Shown one piece after another: positions 6,912 to 14,129 of a stretch of DNA of 22,603 bases (position 1 is its first letter; each line of letters opens with the position of its first letter). The stretch is from Robiginitomaculum sp. (GTDB taxonomy: Bacteria > Pseudomonadota > Alphaproteobacteria > Caulobacterales > Maricaulaceae). Both the position numbers and the translations under genes were made by a program. Below the pieces are notes generated by a model. It saw only the letters and a list, made by a program, of their open reading frames with translations. It had not been told where the DNA came from and ran no database searches. The stretch spans positions 1-22,603 of the forward strand of contig JAKITZ010000005.1 of NCBI GenBank assembly GCA_021647805.1. The letters run 5' to 3'.

Positions 6912-7024
6912 GGTCGCGGCTCATAATCCCCCTTCAAAGCTTCGGCATTGAGCACTTGATTCCACTCTGCTAGAGTGGCGAAAAGGGCATTTGACGTATC
7001 TTCGTCGAGGCGCGCCATTTCCAT
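6908..7024 (-). CDS. Short open frame before mobC (38 residues), unknown
   Basis: A 38-residue frame reads MEMARLDEDTSNALF, continues through a segment with AEWNQVLNAEAL, and ends at a TGA that overlaps the mobC ATG as ATGA. That coupling and the protein-like composition suggest it is a real leader gene of the mob operon. It could also be the tail of a longer gene, since the frame stays open upstream to about 7079 without another ATG. No Shine-Dalgarno sequence precedes ATG 7024. The product is not recognised. Confidence 0.4.
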   Translation of the reverse strand: MEMARLDEDTSNALFATLAEWNQVLNAEALKGDYEPRP

Positions 7025-7054
7025 AAATGAAAACGACTCGCCTCGGTCTTTTGA

Positions 7055-7081
7055 GTTCGAACATTTTGGTTCTTAAGAACC
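7055..7081. promoter_or_regulatory. Paired palindromes upstream of the mob operon
   Basis: A perfect 14-bp palindrome GGTTCTTAAGAACC lies at 7068-7081, next to a perfect 8-bp palindrome GTTCGAAC at 7055-7062. On the minus strand a TTGTGC box with TCTTAT 17 bp away would place a promoter just upstream, so the palindromes would fall near the start of the mob transcript. This is a plausible operator, or part of oriT. No nic-site consensus was recognised. Confidence 0.45.
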
Positions 7082-7090
7082 ATCTCATAA

Positions 7091-7246
7091 GATATAATAG
7101 GTTCATCTCGCACAATCTATTTCCCATGGCCTTTGGTGTATTTATATCCAGCCGATGAAACATTAGAAGTAAAGCCAGGACAACGGGTCATGGTGACAGT
7201 TGATCTGTCAGATACCAAGCGTAGTTTTGGTTCTACTGGGGTGTAA
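7091..7246 (+). pseudogene. 3' fragment of an unidentified gene
   Basis: A frame open from 7091 to TAA 7244-7246 reads as a natural protein end: VYLYPADETLEVKPGQRV, then MVTVDLSDTKRSFGSTG. There is no start codon in a suitable place. The beta-rich P-G-Q-x-V pattern resembles the last strands of a barrel domain, as in some protein methyltransferases, but the match is too short to name. The fragment lies next to the presumed right edge of the mobile remnant, so it may be a chromosomal gene whose 5' part was lost when the element integrated or rearranged. Confidence 0.5.
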
Positions 7247-7263
7247 GCTATTACCTGCTAAAT

Positions 7264-7293
7264 TTGACCAAAAGCTGAAATCAAGAGTATACT
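7264..7293 (+). promoter_or_regulatory. Strong sigma70-type promoter of the CLCA-like gene
   Basis: TTGACC (7264-7269) and TATACT (7288-7293) are separated by 18 bp. Transcription would start near 7300, giving a leader of about 20 bases before the start codon near 7319-7325. Confidence 0.6.
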
Positions 7294-7318
7294 CAACCCC
7301 ATTGTTTAGTTTAGAGGG

Positions 7319-10300
7319 ATGTTGGTGGTGTATCAATCAATCAAGTTTATATGTGTATTGGTCGCGGGGCTTTTTTTCGCAAGCGCGGCACAAGCAGGTA
7401 ATTCTCCTTATTCTAAAGTACGAGAAGTCACGCCGTCTGGAAAAACTGTTCAGGTGCTGAGCCTTGGTAAACCGATGGTCAACCGGGTTAGCAATCGTTC
7501 AGTTTTTGACATTACGGTGAGTATTTATGAGAAACTAGGTGTTCCAAATTATCCGGCTGGTGATGATGATGCTGATGTTGACCTTGGTGCGCTAGACGAC
7601 GAACAAAATGCTTATGAAGAAATAATACGGTTTTTCGCTGATGCAGTATGCGAAGCAACCAACGGTGCACAACATCTTGGTGAAGTGCGGTTATTCAAAC
7701 GGGGCTTACATGCTTCAAGCGCCAATATTTTATGGAGCGCAAGAGACTGGCCTTCCGCACATACAAGTGGTTTTGGTACAAATGGTTTACGAATTTTCTT
7801 TGCTGATGTATTTCCTATGGCCACCGCGGTAAATGCTTTGCTTCCGGCAAATCATGAAAAGGCGGGGTACACCTTAGGTCACGAATGGGGTCATTATGTA
7901 TTGGGCCTGTTTGACGAATATGAAGGCACGGAAACCAACGTAGGGCTAATTACCCCGCGTAAAGGAGATGAAGCCCCTCCCTTTCCTTCGATAATGAGCA
8001 ATCAATGGCCGGCGGCAAATGCATCAGTAGCTGATCGCTTTCGTTATCTCAACCTTTCTCAAAAAGACAACTTTTCCACAAAAACGGTGCAAGGACGTTT
8101 ACATGGAATAAGTGGCTGGGAAACCCTGCTGGCCTCGACAGATACAGATAAGAAATTTGGTAAAACATCAACCGCCGGGTCAAAAAACCGAATTCAATAC
8201 ACCAACCTTGCTGGCCGAGAGCCAGCAGCGGCCGCTGCGGGTAATCCGCCAAATTACCGAATTGAATTGCCGGCGCAACGAACTACTTGCCGACAGGACT
8301 TAAAAATCATCTGGCAACAAAATGAGCTGGAAATGGTGATCGCGGTTGATACCTCTATAAGCATGCGGTTTGGTGAGTTGGACAATGCGGTTGCAGCCTC
8401 CAAAGTGCTGATCGACTTGGTCGAAGAAGGGCGTTCATCCATTGGCTTAACCCATTTTCAGACCAATGTTTTTATAGATCAGGTGGTTACACCAATAACC
8501 GAAGAACCGGGGCCTGGGGTTTCGGTAAGGAATGATTTGAAGTTCGCGCTTGATGGTTTTACGGCAGAAGGTTCAACCGCCTTGTTTGATGGAACTCAAC
8601 AAGCGCTGGATATGTTAAATGATTTCAAAACCGCAAATGATACTACAGCCACTCGGTTGGTGTTTTTGCTTTCAGACGGTGATGACACCAATTCAACAAC
8701 GTCCACCGCAGCATCAATTTTAGCAAACTACCAAACTTCCTTGGTTTCTTTGAGCCCTTTTGCTTATGGAGATGATGCGCCTGAACAACTTTTGCGGCAA
8801 TTTGCACAGGAAACCTTTGGTGTGTATCGAATTGCTCCAAGCTCGCTTGTAGAGATTCAGCGAGCCTTTGTGCGAGCACTTGGAAAAGGCACCTCTTACC
8901 AAGTAATCAAGTCAACAAAAGTGTTTTCATCTGCAGGAACCGTGGCAGATCTGGTGATGCGCATAGATGCTACAGTAAGTAGATTGCAAATGTTAGTATC
9001 GTTTGATCGAGCCAATGCCAATGACATATCTTTTTCAGTAACGGCGCCATCTGGTTCGGTTGCCGCTGATTTTAATTGCACTTCAGGCAATACTCAAACT
9101 ATTTGCCATGCTTACCTAGATGAGGACGATACAGCCAATGCTGGCGTTGGAAATTGGAGCCTTGCTACTGATAATCAAACGGGTGCCAGTTTTGGTTTGG
9201 AAATGGCCGTATTGTCTGTGCCCAAATTTGGAGAGACTTACGATGTAACGGTCGAAACGCTTGGCTCAAATGAACTTTCTTACCCCGGGCCGATACCAGT
9301 AACTGCCGCCATCACCAAAGGTGGACGAGCAATCAGTGGAGTTGATGTTGAATTGTTTCATATCACTCCGACTGGATTTGAAATATCTACTGGGTCAGTA
9401 TCAATGAATGATCAGGGCATTAACGGTGATGCCGTTTCTATGGATGGCATATATACTGTTCTGGTAGACTATGACGGTGGTCAATTTTCTCCGGCATTAG
9501 GCGCCCATATATTTGAAGTTGCAGTATCGAACCCACAGAACAAAGCTTTTTTCACTGATGTTGGTAAAAGCCCCAACCATGATTTACCTTTTTTGGGTAT
9601 AAAGTATAATCAAAGTAAGGCTGGCTCTATTGGTGAAAATGGTGATGTGTTTTCTCCAACAACATCGTTTGTTGGAGAAAACTTTGAACGCAAAGGTTCT
9701 GTACAAGTTTTTTTGCTCGATGGTGATGATGATAACCATAGCAATACAACAGCAGGAGCAACTATATTAGCAGATGATAATTCTGATATTGGTGGTCGGA
9801 TTGATTTTGCCGGCGATGTTGATGTTTTTCACATTGCCAACCCCGACACCTCACAAGACTTAAGCGTTCGGGTTTTTAATATGGCATTAGGAATGTTGCC
9901 ACAGTTGGTGGTTACCAAGGCCAATGATGGCACTGAATTAGCCAATGGAGACATTTCTACTTTGCAAAGCGAAAACGGGTATTTAGTTGCCAATATTGCG
10001 CAACAGGATTTATCCGGAGGTGTTTTCATTGCGATCAGTCACACAGATGCAAATGCGCAAAAAGGTAACTTTGTAATAAGTGCTGGTCCGGCAATTTCTT
10101 CAGACGTGCCTTCTTTGCCGCCGGTTCTGGTTTCGGCAATTCTTCCCTCTAGTCGCTCGGTGCAAACCAATACCACAACCACGTTTTTCATGACCATACT
10201 GAACGGATCAGACAACCCTGCCTATGACGTAGGCGTTGCCTTAAAGGGAGTTTTCCCAATAGCCGACTTCACTTATCAGATCACCGAACCAACAACCAAT

Positions 10301-10888
10301 GCAGTAATTGGCACAGCAAACACCCCATCTTTGATTGAAGGTAGGTTGGGGCAAACTTATATAGTGGCATTTCGTCCGTTTAATACCATTGCACCAACGC
10401 AACTGGAATTTGATGCCAGCAGTTTTAACGGCGCTAGCATAACCGCTATTGCCGGCGTTAACACGTTACAATTTCGCGCATCCACATCGCCGGTTATTGA
10501 TATGATCGCATTAGTGGCGACACTTAATAATGACGGGTTCGTTGATGTCCCCGGCAATACAGGAACCGGAGTTTTTGCCGTGGCCACCACTAATTTAGGA
10601 ATTGCAGGAAGCGTTACGGCACAGGTTAACACCGGAGCAAATGCGGTTGCAGTTACAGCAACGCTTTGTCAGACAGATGCTTTGGGAGCTTGTTTTGCCG
10701 CCCCCAGCGCTGATCTAACTTTTAATGTCGGGGCTAATGCGACACCTACATTTGGCATTTTTGTCCAAGGTCAGGCGCAAATTGCCAATAACGCGGCGAT
10801 CAATAGAGTATTTGTCGAATTCGTTGATAGCGGTGGCGTAATAGTTGGCAGCACAAGTGTTGCCGTCAAAACAATTGCCTCACCATAA
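7319..10888 (+). CDS. Secreted CLCA-like metalloprotease / von Willebrand A protein
   Basis: A 1189-residue exported protein. Residues 1-26 are a signal peptide (probable cut after ASAAQA). Residues about 40-330 form a zinc-protease domain with HEWGHYVLGLFDE (188-200), an exact HExxHxxxGxxDE motif as in animal CLCA proteins. A von Willebrand A domain follows (about 337-525) with a complete MIDAS: DTSIS (344-348), the GSTAL loop (418-422) and LLSDGDD (450-456). Residues about 545-640 and 655-740 resemble the CLCA beta-rich and fibronectin-like domains (for example GDAVSMDGIY, 703-712). Residues about 800-922 look like a PPC-type domain (IGGRIDFAGDVDVFHI), and 936-1189 are repetitive beta domains of bacterial surface proteins. 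The CLCA resemblance suggests self-processing and adhesion. The AGAGGG ribosome-binding site touches ATG 7319, so GTG 7325 may be the true start. Confidence 0.85.
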   Translation: MLVVYQSIKFICVLVAGLFFASAAQAGNSPYSKVREVTPSGKTVQVLSLGKPMVNRVSNRSVFDITVSIYEKLGVPNYPAGDDDADVDLGALDDEQNAYEEIIRFFADAVCEATNGAQHLGEVRLFKRGLHASSANILWSARDWPSAHTSGFGTNGLRIFFADVFPMATAVNALLPANHEKAGYTLGHEWGHYVLGLFDEYEGTETNVGLITPRKGDEAPPFPSIMSNQWPAANASVADRFRYLNLSQKDNFSTKTVQGRLHGISGWETLLASTDTDKKFGKTSTAGSKNRIQYTNLAGREPAAAAAGNPPNYRIELPAQRTTCRQDLKIIWQQNELEMVIAVDTSISMRFGELDNAVAASKVLIDLVEEGRSSIGLTHFQTNVFIDQVVTPITEEPGPGVSVRNDLKFALDGFTAEGSTALFDGTQQALDMLNDFKTANDTTATRLVFLLSDGDDTNSTTSTAASILANYQTSLVSLSPFAYGDDAPEQLLRQFAQETFGVYRIAPSSLVEIQRAFVRALGKGTSYQVIKSTKVFSSAGTVADLVMRIDATVSRLQMLVSFDRANANDISFSVTAPSGSVAADFNCTSGNTQTICHAYLDEDDTANAGVGNWSLATDNQTGASFGLEMAVLSVPKFGETYDVTVETLGSNELSYPGPIPVTAAITKGGRAISGVDVELFHITPTGFEISTGSVSMNDQGINGDAVSMDGIYTVLVDYDGGQFSPALGAHIFEVAVSNPQNKAFFTDVGKSPNHDLPFLGIKYNQSKAGSIGENGDVFSPTTSFVGENFERKGSVQVFLLDGDDDNHSNTTAGATILADDNSDIGGRIDFAGDVDVFHIANPDTSQDLSVRVFNMALGMLPQLVVTKANDGTELANGDISTLQSENGYLVANIAQQDLSGGVFIAISHTDANAQKGNFVISAGPAISSDVPSLPPVLVSAILPSSRSVQTNTTTTFFMTILNGSDNPAYDVGVALKGVFPIADFTYQITEPTTNAVIGTANTPSLIEGRLGQTYIVAFRPFNTIAPTQLEFDASSFNGASITAIAGVNTLQFRASTSPVIDMIALVATLNNDGFVDVPGNTGTGVFAVATTNLGIAGSVTAQVNTGANAVAVTATLCQTDALGACFAAPSADLTFNVGANATPTFGIFVQGQAQIANNAAINRVFVEFVDSGGVIVGSTSVAVKTIASP

Positions 10889-10966
10889 TTTCTTGCAGAT
10901 TATCCAGAGGTTTAATTTGCTACGCGCTAAACTTTATAAACAAGTTTTGGGGTGGTAAAAACAATC

Positions 10967-11356
10967 ATGAAAATTTCTAGTTCATACTATGATAATTGGA
11001 AGAAACTTGGCAAGTTACTTGGGCTTGAAGTAGATATTATTACTTCATTAGAATTAGGTGTGGACATCGGTTTTGACGAAATAATCCTTTTAAAGGAATT
11101 TGGTTTTGAAAACGGTATGCTTTTGCTTCCTAATGCGGTGAGTAAAATGCCTAATAGTGATCTTCTAGCAAAAAAAGGATATGGGTACAGCATTCTAAAA
11201 GCACCAAGCAAAAGCTTCTTGGAGGAATTGGAGACTTGTATCGAGATGCTTGCTGATTGGAAAGGCGTAGCATATAAGGCGTTTGGATTATCAATTAGAG
11301 TTATTGGTGACAAAAGTGTAACCCACAAAAAGCGACAAAAATTACAACAAGATTGA
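10967..11356 (+). CDS. Orphan small protein, unknown function
   Basis: A protein of about 129 residues beginning MKISSSYYDNWKKLGKLLG. It is probably soluble, with no signal peptide or transmembrane segment and no motif that I recognise. It ends in a basic tail (THKKRQKLQQD). ATG 10967 has GGGGTGG about 11 bp upstream; an in-frame GTG at 10952 is possible but has no ribosome-binding site. It lies 78 bp after the CLCA-like gene on the same strand and 44 bp before the RraB-like gene, so the three may form one transcript. Whether it acts with the CLCA-like protein is not known. Confidence 0.6.
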   Translation: MKISSSYYDNWKKLGKLLGLEVDIITSLELGVDIGFDEIILLKEFGFENGMLLLPNAVSKMPNSDLLAKKGYGYSILKAPSKSFLEELETCIEMLADWKGVAYKAFGLSIRVIGDKSVTHKKRQKLQQD

Positions 11357-11400
11357 ATCCACTGATAAGAATACCGTCAACAAGGATGGAGACTAAAGCT

Positions 11401-11733
11401 ATGAAATTCCCTAATGATGATGATGGTGACGTTCTTTATGACCCTCATAAGGAAGGAGTAGATTTGGCCCTTCCTAGGGAGCTGGGTTTTTATTGTTATG
11501 CAGCAAATTTGGAAGTTGCAGAAAAAATTGCCGCTAGAACAGTTTTACTAGGATTTGACCCAGATATTTATGATGATAAAGCTAATTTAGATCCTGCTAC
11601 ACGTTTTTCAGTCTAAAACTCCATAACGATGATTCCAACATATGAAGCCATAATAGAAATGCAAGAGAAACTAGATAAGCTCTTGTTGGATTTCAATACG
11701 CGGTGTGATGGATGGGGGACTTTGTCTGGATGA
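11401..11733 (+). pseudogene. RraB-like (RNase E regulator family) gene with in-frame stop
   Basis: The frame starts MKFPNDDDGDVLYDPHKEGV, typical of the RraB / ribonuclease E inhibitor family. It runs 71 residues to TAA at 11614-11616 and continues in the same frame with NSIT, MIPTYEAIIEMQ and TRCDGWGTLSG, ending at TGA 11731-11733. Family members have a residue, usually aromatic, where the TAA stands, so one base change (for example TAT to TAA) explains the break. The full reading would be 110 residues, normal for the family. GGAG lies 9 bp before ATG 11401. The product is either a truncated protein, two fragments (an ATG follows at 11629), or a sequencing error. Confidence 0.75.
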
Positions 11734-11793
11734 TCAAAAAAGATAATCTCGAATGGTTAGCTGAATAACGATAATCCTCCTGAACTAGGGCTT

Positions 11794-12558
11794 TTACTTA
11801 GCTTCGTATTCGCGGATCATTTGCAAAAACTCATTGGCAAATGAATATGCATCACCCGGCCAACGCGCCGAAAGATAATTACCGTCACGTACTGTAAATC
11901 CGGGTTTTAGATTTTTGGCACTATCTCTGAACATAGGGTTTGGCCCAGTGATAAAATCATCTGGCGAGGCCAAACTTGCTCTCACCTCGTCTTCAACGGT
12001 TATATCGGGATAGGTCAAAAAATAATCGCCCATTTTGCGTTTAGTTAGCTTATGCGCCAATAATTCCTGACGGTTCTGCAATGAAGTGGTTTTGCGACCC
12101 CATAATACTGATTTTCCAGTATCGGGTTTTAGTGCGCGACAAACAGCAACCACCCCGTGACAGATTGCGCCAACTGGCTTATCGGCGGCAAAAAAACCAA
12201 CAATCACGCTTTGAAGTGTCTTGTTCTCCAAATAAGGCAACATGCCTTGAGCATGGCCACCGGGCAGAATTATGCCAGAGTAATTTTCAACCTTGATGGC
12301 ATCATAACTTATCGGGTTTTGAAAATTATTATCGCTCAATAATTCTTTATAAGCGGCTTGCGCGGCTTTACCGGCAATTAACGATCCTTTGAAAAAACCC
12401 AAACCTTTACCAGATAACATGATCGGATCAGCAGCTCCTGTCTTGCCGGTATCAGTGGCAAAATATACTTCAACACCAGCATCTCTTAATGCTTTCCACG
12501 GAATGGCTACTTCACTTGGATCAAAATCAGTAGTGCTGGTAGCAATCAATACAGTCAT
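11794..12558 (-). CDS. DJ-1/PfpI-family type 1 glutamine amidotransferase-like protein
   Basis: A 254-residue cytosolic protein of the DJ-1/PfpI superfamily, near the Hsp31/glyoxalase III side. The nucleophile elbow is AICHGVVAV with Cys133 and His134. The conserved acidic residue is Glu16 in DPSEVAIPW, and the PGGHAQGMLPYLE loop is at 99-111. Relatives detoxify methylglyoxal or act as deglycases or chaperones; which of these applies here cannot be told. GGAAAAG lies before the ATG. Upstream is a redoxin on the same strand, 123 bp away, and tandem 11-bp repeats lie in the gap. Length is slightly above a minimal PfpI protein because of the segment between 150 and 215. Confidence 0.88.
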   Translation of the reverse strand: MTVLIATSTTDFDPSEVAIPWKALRDAGVEVYFATDTGKTGAADPIMLSGKGLGFFKGSLIAGKAAQAAYKELLSDNNFQNPISYDAIKVENYSGIILPGGHAQGMLPYLENKTLQSVIVGFFAADKPVGAICHGVVAVCRALKPDTGKSVLWGRKTTSLQNRQELLAHKLTKRKMGDYFLTYPDITVEDEVRASLASPDDFITGPNPMFRDSAKNLKPGFTVRDGNYLSARWPGDAYSFANEFLQMIREYEAK

Positions 12559-12588
12559 AGTTTCTTTTCCATCAAGGTTGGGGGAACT

Positions 12589-12614
12589 GTTACCTCATTA
12601 CTGGTTACCTCATT
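12589..12614. repeat. Tandem 11-bp repeats before the DJ-1/PfpI gene
   Basis: GTTACCTCATT occurs at 12589-12599 and again at 12604-12614, a 15-bp period, 30-56 bp before the start codon of the DJ-1/PfpI gene. It may be a regulator site. No convincing -35/-10 pair was found nearby. Confidence 0.35.
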
Positions 12615-12681
12615 CCATGCCCTAACCGTAACATATCCACAAGCACTATAAAGTGGAACCCCGGCTGCGATGGCGGCAAAT

Positions 12682-13266
12682 TTATTGCTCTTTTGCAGCA
12701 ATTATAGAATCTATAGTTTGTGCAATTAGCGGCACTGGTGGACGGTCTTTATAGCCTTTTTCGGCCAGTTTTGCTTGAATGGTTTTATCGGCGCCAATGA
12801 TGAAAATCATTGGGTGTGGTACGCCATTAGCAAAATGAAACTTGCCATATTTATCATTACGAATACCAAAGTCATCAATGACTTCGGATTTACGATCAGA
12901 AAGCAACGTAAAGTCCAGCTCATATTCTTCGGCAAATGCCTTGGTGTGTTTTGGGCTGTCATAGCTTAAAACCACCAATGAATACCCTCTGGCATTAATA
13001 TCAGCTACCCCGGAAACCAGATCTTTGACTTGAGTCTTGCAAAATGGACACCATTTGACCGAACGCACGAACGCCAATACCAGACCGTTTTCGCCAACAA
13101 CACCATCAAAGTTAGTCACTTCACCAGACAGATCAATACTGGTTAAGTCAGATGGGATCATTGCCCCAATTTCTGGCCCGCGATCAGTGGCCGCCATTGC
13201 TCCATCATCGGCAAAACCAGCCGAACTTACGACCAGAAACATTATAGATATAAGAATTGCACGCAT
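12682..13266 (-). CDS. Exported peroxiredoxin-like / AhpC-TSA redoxin
   Basis: A 194-residue protein with a signal peptide (MRAILISIMFLVVSSAGFA, cut before DDG), so it acts in the periplasm. The thioredoxin-fold redoxin domain covers about 30-190, with the redox motif WCPFC (72-76; Cys73 and Cys76) preceded by LAFVRSVK. A C-terminal segment PHPMIFIIGADKTIQ resembles the AhpC/TSA fold. It probably reduces peroxides or disulfides; the partner is unknown. GGGAG lies 6-7 bp before the ATG. It is flanked by other thiol-related genes on the same strand. Confidence 0.85.
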   Translation of the reverse strand: MRAILISIMFLVVSSAGFADDGAMAATDRGPEIGAMIPSDLTSIDLSGEVTNFDGVVGENGLVLAFVRSVKWCPFCKTQVKDLVSGVADINARGYSLVVLSYDSPKHTKAFAEEYELDFTLLSDRKSEVIDDFGIRNDKYGKFHFANGVPHPMIFIIGADKTIQAKLAEKGYKDRPPVPLIAQTIDSIIAAKEQ

Positions 13267-13365
13267 TTTTTTCTCCCAAAAAGTTACGGGATCATGGATT
13301 ATTTACGTTGACCTGCAAAGTAAAACTCGTCCTGTTCACGATGAATTGATGAAAATTAAAACTAA

Positions 13366-14013
13366 TTACCTAATCTGTAATCCTTTTTGCTGCATCCGCC
13401 ATAAAAGGCTTGCAATCCGGTCTTGGCCAAAAAACGGCTCTTTCTCAAAGACCATCAATGGCACACCCCAATGACCGCCGGTTGCTTGATCTGCTTCATT
13501 TTTGGTTATTTCTTTATCTAGTTTCTCACTTTCGTCAGTGATCAGTTTTTCCATTTGCGAGAAATCCAAACCGGCTTCGCTGGCAGCTTCCGACAAAACA
13601 CTACCCTGATCCCAATTTTTAACTCCGCCCCAAATTCTTGCGCTGGCAGCATTGGCAAAGGCCAATCCTTTTTGCTGTCGTTCGGCAGCAGCTCCCAAAC
13701 GGGTCAAACGAGTAATAAACGGTTGCTCGGTGGCTACTTCTAAGGTTGAAAAATCCTGAACTATTGGATCAGGCTCAGGCCATTGAATTTCCATGCCCAG
13801 ACGCTCTGCCTCACGCGGCAGATCGTGCATAATATACCCTGGCCACATTGGGTTTACTGTTTTGAAGAAGTCTTTTACCCGAACCGCCAATGGATAGACC
13901 GCCCGAAAATTACACTTTACATCGTACTTTTTTGTAAGCTCTAATAATTGCGGAGCCGCTAAATACGAATATGGCGAGCGAAACGACCAAAAAAGATCAA
14001 ATTCCAAAGTCAT
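13366..14013 (-). CDS. DsbA-family / 2-hydroxychromene-2-carboxylate isomerase-like protein
   Basis: A 215-residue protein of the HCCA isomerase / kappa-class glutathione transferase group of the DsbA fold. The active-site region is FWSFRSPYSYLAAPQLLEL (8-26), where a serine (Ser13) replaces the cysteine of true DsbA. The cis-proline strand is GHWGVPLMVF (180-189) and is followed by FFGQDRI. Family members isomerise aromatic ring-cleavage products with glutathione, but no degradation pathway is nearby, so the natural substrate is unknown. There is no signal peptide. AAGGATG precedes the ATG. The gene lies between a redoxin and an FMN-dependent oxidoreductase. Confidence 0.87.
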   Translation of the reverse strand: MTLEFDLFWSFRSPYSYLAAPQLLELTKKYDVKCNFRAVYPLAVRVKDFFKTVNPMWPGYIMHDLPREAERLGMEIQWPEPDPIVQDFSTLEVATEQPFITRLTRLGAAAERQQKGLAFANAASARIWGGVKNWDQGSVLSEAASEAGLDFSQMEKLITDESEKLDKEITKNEADQATGGHWGVPLMVFEKEPFFGQDRIASLLWRMQQKGLQIR

Positions 14014-14129
14014 TTTTCATCCTTTATATTTGTGATCCACCAACTTACTCAAAAACCGCCATCAAAAGCAAAGTTTTAGTATCGCGGTAGGGCAAACTAA
14101 AATTTTTCCACTTTTTGGCTTGATGGAGT

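Larger units (their letters stand above)
1..7090. mobile_element. Remnant of a mobilizable element (toxin-antitoxin and mob region)
   Basis: This stretch holds a mobC-mobA mobilization operon, an ardA 3' fragment, and four growth-control modules (hipBA, a class II Fic protein, a VbhA/Fic pair, a HI1419/HI1420-type pair). That is the usual cargo of mobilizable plasmids and integrative elements. No integrase, replication initiator or type IV secretion gene is visible, so it would depend on a helper for transfer. The right boundary is inferred from the change from minus-strand mob genes to a truncated plus-strand frame starting near 7091. The left boundary is outside the window. No flanking direct repeats could be identified, so the exact limits are uncertain. 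Confidence 0.55.

Noticed and set aside
7055..7130. oriT with a known nic-site consensus
   Set aside because: Palindromes are present, but no RP4-, R64- or RSF1010-type nic sequence was recognised, so oriT is not called.
6921..7163. Minus-strand frame of 80 residues upstream of mobC
   Set aside because: Arg-rich, without a recognisable motif. The alternative frame at 6908-7024 is coupled to mobC and more protein-like.
13037..13474. Plus-strand frame of 145 residues opposite the redoxin and HCCA-like genes
   Set aside because: Antisense to two genes with clear motifs and spans their intergenic gap; no signature seen.
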